Source of the DNA: Pseudomonadota bacterium
Lineage (GTDB): Bacteria > Cyanobacteriota > Vampirovibrionia > LMEP-6097
DNA: 10,307 nt
NCBI GenBank assembly: GCA_009924885.1
Contig: RFQS01000061.1
Location: 1-10,307 of the forward strand
Direction: 5' to 3'
Shown: in pieces, positions 1-6,467 of the stretch
Numbering within the stretch: position 1 is the stretch's first letter
Layout of the letters: each line of letters starts with the position of its first letter
Made by a program: the position numbers and the translations under genes
Notes under the pieces: model-generated
Database searches by the model: none
The model's input: the letters and a program-made list of their open reading frames with translations, nothing else
Told to the model about the DNA's origin: nothing

Positions 1-97
1 AGAATTTCCTTGCTATTCGTTGTTTCGCGTAACTCCTGTAATAGTCAGAATTTTCTTTTAACTAAAAAGAATTAAATACTAGTAGTATCTTTAATAT

Positions 98-1786
98 ATG
101 CATTTTTGGCAATTATTAACGGATATCGGTATACTCCTCGGTTCATCACTGCTTTTAGGTGCTATCGCGATTCGCTTAAAATTGAGTCCGATTATTGGTT
201 ATCTTATAGCTGGTATGGTCCTTGGTGGACCAGGTAGTTTACAGTTAATAAAGTCTCCACTTGAGATTGAGGCTATCGCTGAGCTTGGTGTTTCATTATT
301 ACTTTTTAGTTTGGGGCTTGAATTTTCTTGGGATAAAATTAAATCTTTGCCTTTGAAAATTATTAGGGGTGGGGCTTTACAGATTCTTCTAACCCCTCTT
401 TTTTTTCTAGCAGTTTCATCTTTATGTGGTTTAGATATAAAGATAGCTATTTTAGCTGGGCTTATATTTACTTTAAGCAGTACTGCTACAGTCTTGCGTA
501 CTTTTAATGATTTGGCTGAAATAGATAGCCAGCATGGCAGAAATTCGACAGCGGTTTTACTTTTACAGGATATCGCTGTAATTCCTTTTACTATGATAGT
601 TTCATTTATTTCTGTTAATAATGCAGTGGCAAGTGAATTTCAGAATAATTTTTTATTTACTATAGGTGCAGCTCTGCTATTGGTTCTTGCTTTGTATATA
701 TTTTTAAATAAAATTGCTGGACCAGCTTTAAGTCTTTTTAGCTTAAATAATAATCGAGAGATGGCGATTTTGCTTGCGATTATTATCAGCATCGGTTCTG
801 CTTGGACTGCTTATCAGATCGGTATTTCACCGTCGATTGGTGCCTTTATCGCGGGAATGCTTTTAGGTAGTTCTTCTTTTGCTACTCAGATTACAGCAGA
901 TATAGCACCATTGAGGATTTTATTCTTGACATTATTTTTTGGTTCCGCTGGTATGCTTGCTGACCCCGTTTGGGTCTTTAATAATTTTGCTTTAGTTATA
1001 TTACTCAGCGTTGCGGTAATTCTTTCTAAGACATTAATTAGTTTTGTGATTTTTAGTTTATCTGGTCATAGTATTGCTATATCAGTGGCTTCTGCTCTTT
1101 CTATAGCTCAGATTGGCGAGTTTGCTTTTGTTTTAAGTGATATAGCTAAAGACTCTTCATTGTTGAGTAATGACTGGTCGCAGCTTGTAGTTTCTGTAAC
1201 TATCGTAAGTTTATTCTTTACACCTTTTATGATTAAATTCGCTCCTAGAATTGGTCTTAAGGTGCAGCAGTTTTTAAATAATAAAAAGTCAGGTGAAGTT
1301 TTTGATGCAGAAGCTTCAAGTTTAAATCCAGCTCGTATTTATGTTATAGGTTATGGTCCAGCTGGGCGTGAAGTTACTAGGCAGCTTAAAGATTTATACC
1401 TCGATGAAATTGCGATTATGGATCTTACTAAAGACTCTTTAGATTCTGCTGAATTAGAGGGATTTAAAACTTATATGGGTGATGTAAGGCAGTTAGATGT
1501 ACTTCAGCATAGTGGCTTAGAATTGGCTAATTTGGTTATTATCACTATTCCTAGCTATGATGCTGTTTTAACTACTATTGATAATATTAAGCGTTTAGCA
1601 CCGACTGCACATATTATCGTTAGATCAAGATATCAGATCTATGAACATAGTTTTCATGAAGCTGGGGCTCACGAGATAGTAAATGAAGAATTTACGGTAG
1701 GTGAAAAATTAGGAAGAACGGCTTTTAGTTATCTTTTAAGCGCATGTAGTCGAACAAACAAGTTCAAGGCTGAGGAGGACGAATGA
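98..1786 (+). CDS. KefB/CPA2-type cation:proton antiporter with TrkA-N domain
   Basis: An inner-membrane monovalent cation (K+ or Na+)/H+ antiporter of the CPA2 family, 562 aa. Residues about 5-385 are a run of hydrophobic segments, roughly 12, with the family-typical N-terminal 'SPIIGYLIAGMVLG' and 'LGVSLLLFSLGLEFS' stretches. 'LLLQDIAVIPF' holds Asp158, at the place where family members have their ion-translocating acidic residue. After a short linker, residues about 411-535 form a Rossmann-type TrkA-N (RCK) domain with the nucleotide-binding GYGPAG motif at 418-423. No TrkA-C domain follows. The gene probably serves K+/pH homeostasis, but substrate and regulator (NAD(H), glutathione adducts or other) cannot be read from sequence. 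The ATG at 98 fits the usual short N-terminus; no clear Shine-Dalgarno precedes it. It is 53 bp from the next plus-strand gene, and co-transcription is possible. Confidence 0.9.
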   Translation: MHFWQLLTDIGILLGSSLLLGAIAIRLKLSPIIGYLIAGMVLGGPGSLQLIKSPLEIEAIAELGVSLLLFSLGLEFSWDKIKSLPLKIIRGGALQILLTPLFFLAVSSLCGLDIKIAILAGLIFTLSSTATVLRTFNDLAEIDSQHGRNSTAVLLLQDIAVIPFTMIVSFISVNNAVASEFQNNFLFTIGAALLLVLALYIFLNKIAGPALSLFSLNNNREMAILLAIIISIGSAWTAYQIGISPSIGAFIAGMLLGSSSFATQITADIAPLRILFLTLFFGSAGMLADPVWVFNNFALVILLSVAVILSKTLISFVIFSLSGHSIAISVASALSIAQIGEFAFVLSDIAKDSSLLSNDWSQLVVSVTIVSLFFTPFMIKFAPRIGLKVQQFLNNKKSGEVFDAEASSLNPARIYVIGYGPAGREVTRQLKDLYLDEIAIMDLTKDSLDSAELEGFKTYMGDVRQLDVLQHSGLELANLVIITIPSYDAVLTTIDNIKRLAPTAHIIVRSRYQIYEHSFHEAGAHEIVNEEFTVGEKLGRTAFSYLLSACSRTNKFKAEEDE

Positions 1787-1839
1787 CAGCTTAACTAAAT
1801 TTTAAATAATTATTGTTAGAAAGACCTTGAGGTTCAAGT

Positions 1840-3447
1840 ATGTCAGCAATAATTTCGGTTACGCAGCATGCACTCAGTACGGTTGCTGAGAATACTCAGG
1901 TACAGGCACAGAATGCAGCGATTATGGCTGCGAATTCAACGGATGTTAACGCTACGGTTAATCGTATCGCAGAAACTATAGGAACTTTAAACTCACCTCG
2001 TGAGGATGGTGAAAAAAATACTTTAAAATCTATTAATATTGAGCAAGCAAATATGGATGTGAGGCTCTCTCAGGCGGAATTAATCGTTTATGATGGTGAA
2101 CTATCCTCTGTTAATATTAAGCTCCAAGGAGTTAGGTCTGAGCTTGTTACTGCTAAACAAGCTGCTCTTCTGGCAGAGGAAGCTAAAACTCAGATTAAAA
2201 CTTCTATAAATGCTGATGGTAATGCAGAATTCGTGACTCATTCTGGAATAAAGATCGTAACTGATACGAATAAGGGTGGTGATCAGACTTGGATTTATAA
2301 TCCAGCTGGTGAACAGATTATGCATATTCATGGAGACCCTCATGTGAACATGCTTAAGGATGCTGATGGTAATAATGGTGATGATTTCCATTTTGGTGAT
2401 GATTCTACCTTGAAATTTGAAGATGGTACTGAGCTTACTTTTAACACTACTGAAAATGGTAAGGACACTGGGATTTTCTACACGACTGGTATTTATGTAA
2501 AAGCTGGTAATAATGTTATGCACACTGGTGAGGCGACTTCTGGTGGAGCTAGAAGAGCTGATATAGCTAAAGTAGATGCTAAATCTTATAGCCAAAATGG
2601 TAGTACTGCTAAAGGTGCAGTTACTATGGGGCTTAAGGGTGATGGACAGATCCTTATGCAGACTGGAAATCAGTGGAATGAAATTAAAGATGAGTCTTGG
2701 GATGGTTACCTAGAGAATAAGACTTTTGCTGGTCAAGAGGGAGCTGCTGTAGATTTTAAGCCTACCGAATTTGCTGATTTAGGAGCTTTAAGATCAGAGA
2801 TTTTAGCTTTGCAAGATAAAGAGTCTGGACATGTAAATAGCATCGCAGCACTTACCTCTCAGAGATCCGCTGCTGAAGGTAATTTAACCGCTGCTAATTC
2901 TGCATATGAGAATTTTAATGCCATGGAAGATTCTGAGTTCGTGGATAACGATGAATCTAGATTTAAGATAGAACAAAAGGATTTATCCTTAAATCAGCGA
3001 GCTAATGCTTTAGGTCTTTTTCTTTCTGATAGTCCACTGGTGACACCAGGTGATTTCAGTAATCTAGGTATTACAGAAGGAAACATGCTTAATGATAGAG
3101 TTCAATCGGATCGCATGCAGAGACAGAATAATATTACTTATCAAACTGGTACTTTTGAAGGTAGCGGTTTAAATGAATTGAGCGATAATAATACGTCAAC
3201 TAATAATTTAGTAAACTCACTGAAATCTCTTGTAGATTCTGGTGGTTTTGAGGCATCTTCTTTGCAGAATGATGCGGCTAATGCAGCCATTGTAGCTACA
3301 GCACCTGCTGCAACTACTAAATCTGCGCCTACAACTGCAACAGTAACTGATGCTGCTGCAACGCCTGCTATAGCCGCAACAGCTAATGCTGAAACGCCTG
3401 CTGCGACTGATACTGAAGATGAAACAAGAAGAACGGCAGCCGGGTAA
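1840..3447 (+). CDS. DUF1521-like protein with predicted GD/PHV self-cleavage site
   Basis: A 535-residue protein resembling proteins with DUF1521, the metal-ion-inducible autocleavage (MIIA) domain of rhizobial NopE effectors. Residues 1-125 are polar, probably helical, and have no signal peptide or membrane segment. Residues about 130-295 are beta-rich and carry GDPHV at 165-169, an acidic loop at 174-188 (DADGNNGDD, then FHFGDD) and 'FEDGTELTFNTT' at 193-204, as in DUF1521. Residues about 315-355 look like a coiled coil. The last 55 residues are an Ala/Thr/Pro-rich disordered tail. No cysteine is present. In the known family, Ca2+ triggers cleavage between D and P of GDPHV; here that would give fragments of 166 and 369 residues. 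Start: GAGG at 1829-1832 lies 7 nt before the ATG. Von Willebrand type D domains share GDPH, but they are cysteine-rich and this protein is not. Role and export route are unknown; a cysteine-free, signal-less protein could be exported by a flagellar or type III route. Confidence 0.75.
   Translation: MSAIISVTQHALSTVAENTQVQAQNAAIMAANSTDVNATVNRIAETIGTLNSPREDGEKNTLKSINIEQANMDVRLSQAELIVYDGELSSVNIKLQGVRSELVTAKQAALLAEEAKTQIKTSINADGNAEFVTHSGIKIVTDTNKGGDQTWIYNPAGEQIMHIHGDPHVNMLKDADGNNGDDFHFGDDSTLKFEDGTELTFNTTENGKDTGIFYTTGIYVKAGNNVMHTGEATSGGARRADIAKVDAKSYSQNGSTAKGAVTMGLKGDGQILMQTGNQWNEIKDESWDGYLENKTFAGQEGAAVDFKPTEFADLGALRSEILALQDKESGHVNSIAALTSQRSAAEGNLTAANSAYENFNAMEDSEFVDNDESRFKIEQKDLSLNQRANALGLFLSDSPLVTPGDFSNLGITEGNMLNDRVQSDRMQRQNNITYQTGTFEGSGLNELSDNNTSTNNLVNSLKSLVDSGGFEASSLQNDAANAAIVATAPAATTKSAPTTATVTDAAATPAIAATANAETPAATDTEDETRRTAAG
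2332..2346 (+). other. Predicted self-cleavage motif GDPHV
   Basis: These five codons encode G165-D166-P167-H168-V169 of the DUF1521-like protein. In the characterised MIIA domains the scissile bond lies between D and P of this same pentapeptide. The nearby Asp-rich loop (174-188) would be a candidate Ca2+ site. Cleavage is inferred by motif identity only. Confidence 0.6.
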
Positions 3448-3468
3448 TTAAGTTTCATCTTTCGTGAT

Positions 3469-3506
3469 ATTTTAAAGACTCATGCACAAAATATGCATTT
3501 TAAAAT
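3469..3506. repeat. AT-rich imperfect inverted repeat between convergent genes
   Basis: Outer arms ATTTTAAA (3469-3476) and TTTAAAAT (3499-3506) and inner arms ATGCA (3482-3486) and TGCAT (3494-3498) can form a hairpin with a 5-nt bulge and a 7-nt loop. It sits between the end of the DUF1521-like gene (plus) and the 3' end of the tRNA gene (minus). It may act as a weak bidirectional terminator or processing site. The stem is AT-rich and no clean U-run follows, so this is tentative. Confidence 0.3.
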
Positions 3507-3581
3507 GGTGGACGGTACTGGACTTGAACCAGTGACCACTTGCGTGTCGAGCAAGTGCTCTACCAACTGAGCTAACCGTCC
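3506..3581 (-). tRNA. tRNA-Val(GAC), CCA end encoded
   Basis: On the minus strand the sequence folds as a full cloverleaf. The acceptor stem is GGACGGT with ACCGTCC, the D stem GCTC/GAGC with loop AGTTGGTA, and the anticodon stem CTTGC/GCAAG. The variable loop is TGGTC, and the T stem is ACTGG/CCAGT with loop TTCAAGT. The discriminator is A and CCA is encoded, for 76 nt in total. The 7-nt anticodon loop is TCGACAC, which puts GAC at 34-36 (valine, GUC/GUU codons). Position 33 is C rather than the nearly invariant U. Shifting the loop by one or two bases to read another anticodon destroys the stem, so GAC is the only consistent reading. It lies 31 nt downstream of panD on the same strand, with a TATATT (3601-3596) that could be its own -10. 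Confidence 0.93.
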
Positions 3582-3611
3582 GAATGACACTAAAGAATAT
3601 ATCACAAGAAC

Positions 3612-3974
3612 TTAAGTTAAGGCTAGATTCTTAGATTTAATTCGATTATTTTCATCTACTAATAAAATTTTAGGCTCAAAAGATTCAATCTCCTCTTCAG
3701 ATGCCTGTGCGTAAGAGCAGATGATCACAAGATCGTCTTTCTGGAAAAGCCTAGCCGCTGCACCATTAATACCGATAACGCCAGAATCACCTTCTATCGC
3801 ATAAGTGATAATTCTGTTTCCATTACTTATGTTTAAGACTTGGACTTGTTCGAACTCTTTTATATCAGCTTTTTCAAGCAGATCTCTATCTATAGTAATG
3901 CTTCCTTCATAGTTAAGATCACACAGTGTAACCTTCGCTCTATGAATTTTAGCTCTCAGAATCGTTCTCAGCAT
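3612..3974 (-). CDS. panD: Aspartate 1-decarboxylase (PanD)
   Basis: Makes beta-alanine from L-aspartate for pantothenate and coenzyme A synthesis; cytoplasmic, pyruvoyl-dependent, normally a tetramer. The protein is 120 aa, close to the usual 115-130. The precursor self-cleaves at Gly24-Ser25, seen here in 'NYEGSIT', and Ser25 becomes the pyruvoyl group. Lys9, His11, Arg54 and Tyr58 sit at the known active-site positions, and 'INGAAAR' at 69-75 is the conserved substrate-pocket stretch. The ATG overlaps the last 26 bases of infC in another frame, with only a weak GAG-type Shine-Dalgarno. Translation is therefore probably coupled to infC. A tRNA-Val gene follows 31 nt downstream. Confidence 0.96.
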   Translation of the reverse strand: MLRTILRAKIHRAKVTLCDLNYEGSITIDRDLLEKADIKEFEQVQVLNISNGNRIITYAIEGDSGVIGINGAAARLFQKDDLVIICSYAQASEEEIESFEPKILLVDENNRIKSKNLALT

Positions 3975-4584
3975 GATCTAATTTCTCGGTATCGAGTTTT
4001 TTTACCTTTGGTTTATCACTACCAGGAATTATAAATATTATCATAGATTTACCAGTCATCTTACCGACTTCACCTTCTGCATGACCTTCATTCGCTAAAT
4101 CAGTGACGAATCTTTTAGCTAAATCTACAGCTAAATCTTTATGCTGCATTTCCCTACCTCTAAGTGTGAGATTGAGTTTTACTCGTTTACCTTTTTCTAA
4201 GAATTTTTTAGCTTGATTAAGTCTAGTGTTATAGTCGCCGATATCAATGTTATAACGAATTTTAACTTCTTTAAATTCATTGCCACCTTGTTTTTTCTTC
4301 TGGCCTTTCTCTTTTTTACTCTGTTCGAATTTATACTTACCGTAATCTAGAATTCTAGCTACAGGAACTTCAGACTGATCAGAGACTACGAATAAGTCTA
4401 AGTCTTGGTCTTGGGCTTTTCTTAAAGCTTCTTCCTTCGTCAGTTCACCTAGATTAGTGCCATCTGCATCTATAACCCGAAGTGTTCTTGCCCTAATGTA
4501 CTCATTGAGAGGGACATAGACTTTAGGTCTTTTATTGCCTCTAAAGCCAAATGGGTTGTTACCTTTAAAATTTGTTGAATTAAT
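3949..4584 (-). CDS. infC: Translation initiation factor IF-3, ATT start
   Basis: IF3 binds the 30S subunit, keeps it apart from 50S and proofreads the start codon and initiator tRNA. Read from ATT the protein is 211 aa. The N domain covers about 26-87 and ends with RILDYGKYKFE at 77-87, which matches the IF3 signature pattern. A lysine-rich linker follows (about 88-104, KKEKGQKKKQ). The C domain covers about 105-195 (EVKIRYNI, LRGREMQH, MIIFIIPG), and then there is a short acidic tail. I read every codon from the upstream in-frame TAA to the first ATG at 4149: there is no ATG, GTG or TTG, yet the reading frame carries the whole conserved N domain. ATT at 4584, 11 nt after AGGAG, is the only start on a near-cognate codon known for this gene, as E. 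coli infC uses AUU. A start at 4149 would delete the N domain and linker. The 3' end overlaps panD, and pdxA lies 106 nt upstream. The usual rpmI-rplT partners do not follow. Confidence 0.93.
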   Translation of the reverse strand: MNSTNFKGNNPFGFRGNKRPKVYVPLNEYIRARTLRVIDADGTNLGELTKEEALRKAQDQDLDLFVVSDQSEVPVARILDYGKYKFEQSKKEKGQKKKQGGNEFKEVKIRYNIDIGDYNTRLNQAKKFLEKGKRVKLNLTLRGREMQHKDLAVDLAKRFVTDLANEGHAEGEVGKMTGKSMIIFIIPGSDKPKVKKLDTEKLDHAENDSES

Positions 4585-4600
4585 TGTTAGTTGCTCTCCT
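4582..4600 (-). promoter_or_regulatory. infC Shine-Dalgarno and ATT start codon
   Basis: AGGAGAG (4600-4594) precedes ATT (4584-4582) by 11 nt measured from AGGAG, or 9 nt from the last GAG. In E. coli the AUU start of infC lets IF3 repress its own translation by rejecting non-canonical starts. The same loop is plausible here and is inferred, not shown. Confidence 0.7.
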
Positions 4601-4690
4601 AAATATAGACTATGCTTATTTTACCCAAAAATTGAGCTTTTGTCTGAAATTTCAAATATCCTGATGATTTTTAGTAAGTATTTTGATTAT

Positions 4691-5665
4691 TTAATTACAG
4701 ATATTATGATTGTTTCTTGGTGACTGCTGAATACAGAAATTAGTACAAGCTAGTAATGCAGAGTGGTCTGCAATACCTTGACCTGCTATATCGAAGGCAC
4801 AGCCATGATCTACACTAACTCTGATATAAGGTAAGCCGTAAGTCATATTAATAGCATTATAGCCTGCGATTCCTTTAATAAGTGGTAAGCACTGGTCATG
4901 ATAAGCGGAAATATATAGGTCGTGAGCGACTGGTGTGCCTTTTAAAAAAGCTCTAGCTGCCTGAGCTAGTATGCTATCAGCTGGAAGTGTATCGGTGAGG
5001 GTGATTTCAGGGTGTGAATTTCTGAATGATTTTATTACTTTATTCATCCAAGTCGATTCTTCATCACCAATTAAACCATTCTCGCCAGCATGGGGATTAA
5101 GTCCAGCTATTCCGATGCTCGGGGATTTAATATTAAAAGCTGTGTTTAGGAGCTCTGCTGAATGCTTGATAACTTTATGGAAATTTTTCTGAAGCTCTTT
5201 GGATACTTCGTTTAAAGGGATATGCCTAGTCGCTAATATAATCCTAAAGCCCTTCGCTATAAACAACATCTCTACATCAGAGGCTGTAAGATTATTTAAT
5301 TTAGCTAAAAGCTCTGTCTGTCCGCTGTAGTGATGCTTCGCTAAGGATAAGGATTCTTTAGATACTGGACCTGTAACAAGATAGTCAGCAAGACCCCTCA
5401 GGCAGAGAGTATTAGCTTTAACTAAAGTCTGGTAGCTGTGTTCGCCAGAGATATCAGAGGCTTCGCCCATCTTTAAAAGAGCTGTATTTTTTTTAACTTG
5501 GCTGAGATCATCTGCTAGGATGATTTTTATATCTTTAGTAAACTGCCACTCTTGCTCGGAAATGCGCTCTAGGTCTCGTGTGAATTTAAAGAAAATTTCT
5601 GGACCTATGCCAGAAAGGTCTCCTAGAGTGTAAAGTAAATTTAGTGTTTTAGAGCGTGAAAACAT
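4691..5665 (-). CDS. pdxA: 4-hydroxythreonine-4-phosphate dehydrogenase (PdxA)
   Basis: Oxidises 4-phosphohydroxy-L-threonine with NAD+ in the DXP-dependent pyridoxal phosphate pathway; a cytoplasmic metal-dependent dimer. The protein is 324 aa, the normal size. Motifs in order are 'GDLSGIGPEI' (15-24, usually GDPAGIGPEI), 'TGPVSKESL' (98-106), 'TRHIPL' (146-151), 'NPHAGENGLIGDEE' (190-203), 'AYHDQ' (254-258) and 'SVDHGCAFDIAGQGIAD' (284-300). His148, His192 and His256 match the three metal-binding histidines of E. coli PdxA. Position 116 is Gln in 'SGQTE' where the family has His in 'GHTE', a substrate-phosphate contact. The start has no evident Shine-Dalgarno. The gene is divergent from hpf across 46 bp and is followed after 106 bp by infC on the same strand. 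The divergence at several motifs could mean altered substrate preference, but PdxA is still the best call. Confidence 0.92.
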   Translation of the reverse strand: MFSRSKTLNLLYTLGDLSGIGPEIFFKFTRDLERISEQEWQFTKDIKIILADDLSQVKKNTALLKMGEASDISGEHSYQTLVKANTLCLRGLADYLVTGPVSKESLSLAKHHYSGQTELLAKLNNLTASDVEMLFIAKGFRIILATRHIPLNEVSKELQKNFHKVIKHSAELLNTAFNIKSPSIGIAGLNPHAGENGLIGDEESTWMNKVIKSFRNSHPEITLTDTLPADSILAQAARAFLKGTPVAHDLYISAYHDQCLPLIKGIAGYNAINMTYGLPYIRVSVDHGCAFDIAGQGIADHSALLACTNFCIQQSPRNNHNICN

Positions 5666-5699
5666 CGACGGCGACTGTTTTTAGATAAGAGCTAAATGC

Positions 5700-5709
5700 T
5701 ATAATTATC
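5700..5709. promoter_or_regulatory. Near-symmetric -10 element between pdxA and hpf
   Basis: TATAAT at 5700-5705 (plus) is a perfect sigma-70-type -10, and the opposite strand reads GATAAT at 5709-5704, five of six matches. The shared core ATAATTAT (5701-5708) is a perfect palindrome, flanked by GC on both sides. No good -35 is seen for either direction. Transcription toward hpf would start about 5711-5713, at its ATG; toward pdxA about 5696-5698, leaving roughly 32 nt of leader. Confidence 0.55.
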
Positions 5710-5711
5710 GC

Positions 5712-6347
5712 ATGAATACTACATCCGCGACTTTAATAGAATCTAGTAATATAGACATGACTCCTTCTTTGAAGGAATATGCAGAAGCTAAAATAGATAG
5801 AGTGCATAAGCATTTCGACAGTTTAATCCAGAATCACCAGATCAAAGTAGTTCTAGGTGTTATAAAAAACCATAAAAGTAATAATCAAAAAGCAGAAGTA
5901 ACTATTAATCTTAAAGGCGGACACGTGATCAGATGTCATTCTACAGAGGACAATGTTTATGCTGCGATAGATACTGTAGTAGATAAGATCGAAAAACAGA
6001 TGAGAAAGTTTAAGACTCGTATCTATAACAGCATTCAGCGTGGTAAGAGTATTAAGGCTTTTGGTTATGATGAAGAGTATTTAACTAATATCGAAGAAGC
6101 TGATATGGCTGTCCCAGAGGACTTCGTCGAAGAAGTTAAGTCATATAATGAACCTAAGATAATTAAGACTAAGAGATTCAAAATGGAGCCTTTAGATCCT
6201 CAGGATGCTGTAGGTAAGCTAAAAGACTGTGGTCATAACTTCTATATGTTCTTAAATATATTTTCTAATAAAATTGCTTGTGTTTACCAAAGAGAAGATG
6301 GTGACTTCGGTTTAATCGAACCAGAGTTTCTTCAAGTTTCTAATTAA
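5712..6347 (+). CDS. hpf: Long-form ribosome hibernation promoting factor (HPF)
   Basis: Inactivates ribosomes in slow growth by binding the 30S decoding region and, in the long form, pairing 70S into 100S dimers. The protein is 211 aa. The N-terminal S30AE/YfiA domain covers about 5-110 (SNIDMTPSLKEYAEAKIDRVHKHF, shortened here to its key features: SLKEYAEAKI and HVIRC...NVYAAIDTVVDKIEKQMRK). An acidic linker follows at about 118-150. The C-terminal dimerisation domain covers about 152-207, with KTKRFKMEPLDPQDAV and YQREDGDFGLIEP typical of the long form. No Shine-Dalgarno is present, and the ATG lies 7 nt after a TATAAT, so a leaderless mRNA is predicted. The gene ends before a bidirectional terminator shared with flagellin. 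Confidence 0.95.
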   Translation: MNTTSATLIESSNIDMTPSLKEYAEAKIDRVHKHFDSLIQNHQIKVVLGVIKNHKSNNQKAEVTINLKGGHVIRCHSTEDNVYAAIDTVVDKIEKQMRKFKTRIYNSIQRGKSIKAFGYDEEYLTNIEEADMAVPEDFVEEVKSYNEPKIIKTKRFKMEPLDPQDAVGKLKDCGHNFYMFLNIFSNKIACVYQREDGDFGLIEPEFLQVSN

Positions 6348-6392
6348 GGCGGGCGAAAACGCGGAAAATGGAGTTATGGAGTGGTCTCTAAA

Positions 6393-6422
6393 AAAAAAGC
6401 GAGGTGTGAGCCTCGCTTTTTT
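6393..6422. terminator. Bidirectional intrinsic terminator, hpf/flagellin
   Basis: AGCGAGG (6398-6404) pairs with CCTCGCT (6411-6417) around a 6-nt TGTGAG loop. A-run and T-run flanks extend the stem and give a U-tract on both strands. It lies between convergent genes, 45 nt after the hpf stop on plus and 45 nt after the flagellin stop on minus. Confidence 0.92.
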
Positions 6423-6467
6423 GGTGTGTGGGTGTGTGGAAAATTAAAAAGACTGCTGCACTAATCT

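Noticed and set aside
1..97. Tail of an upstream gene at the left edge
   Set aside because: One frame stays open to a TAA at 73-75, but about 24 residues without any motif cannot support a call.
1772..1794. Strong Shine-Dalgarno (GAGGAGG) followed by an ATG overlapping the antiporter stop
   Set aside because: The frame is only Met-Thr-Ala before TAA, and the purine run also encodes the acidic C-terminus (Glu-Glu-Asp-Glu) of the antiporter. It is probably chance or, at most, a relic.
2332..2346. GDPHV as part of a von Willebrand factor type D domain
   Set aside because: Such domains are cysteine-rich, and this protein has none. The surrounding strands fit DUF1521 better.
2101..2595. Minus-strand open frame inside the DUF1521-like gene
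   Set aside because: Ser/Ile-rich composition and full overlap with a well-supported plus-strand gene; it has no recognisable domain.
3141..3458. Ala/Val-rich minus-strand frame resembling a membrane protein
   Set aside because: It is the antisense shadow of the Ala/Thr-rich tail of the DUF1521-like protein.
3949..4149. A 66-residue protein starting at the first ATG of the infC frame
   Set aside because: It is only the C-terminal third of IF3. The conserved N domain and signature lie upstream in the same frame and require a start at ATT 4584.
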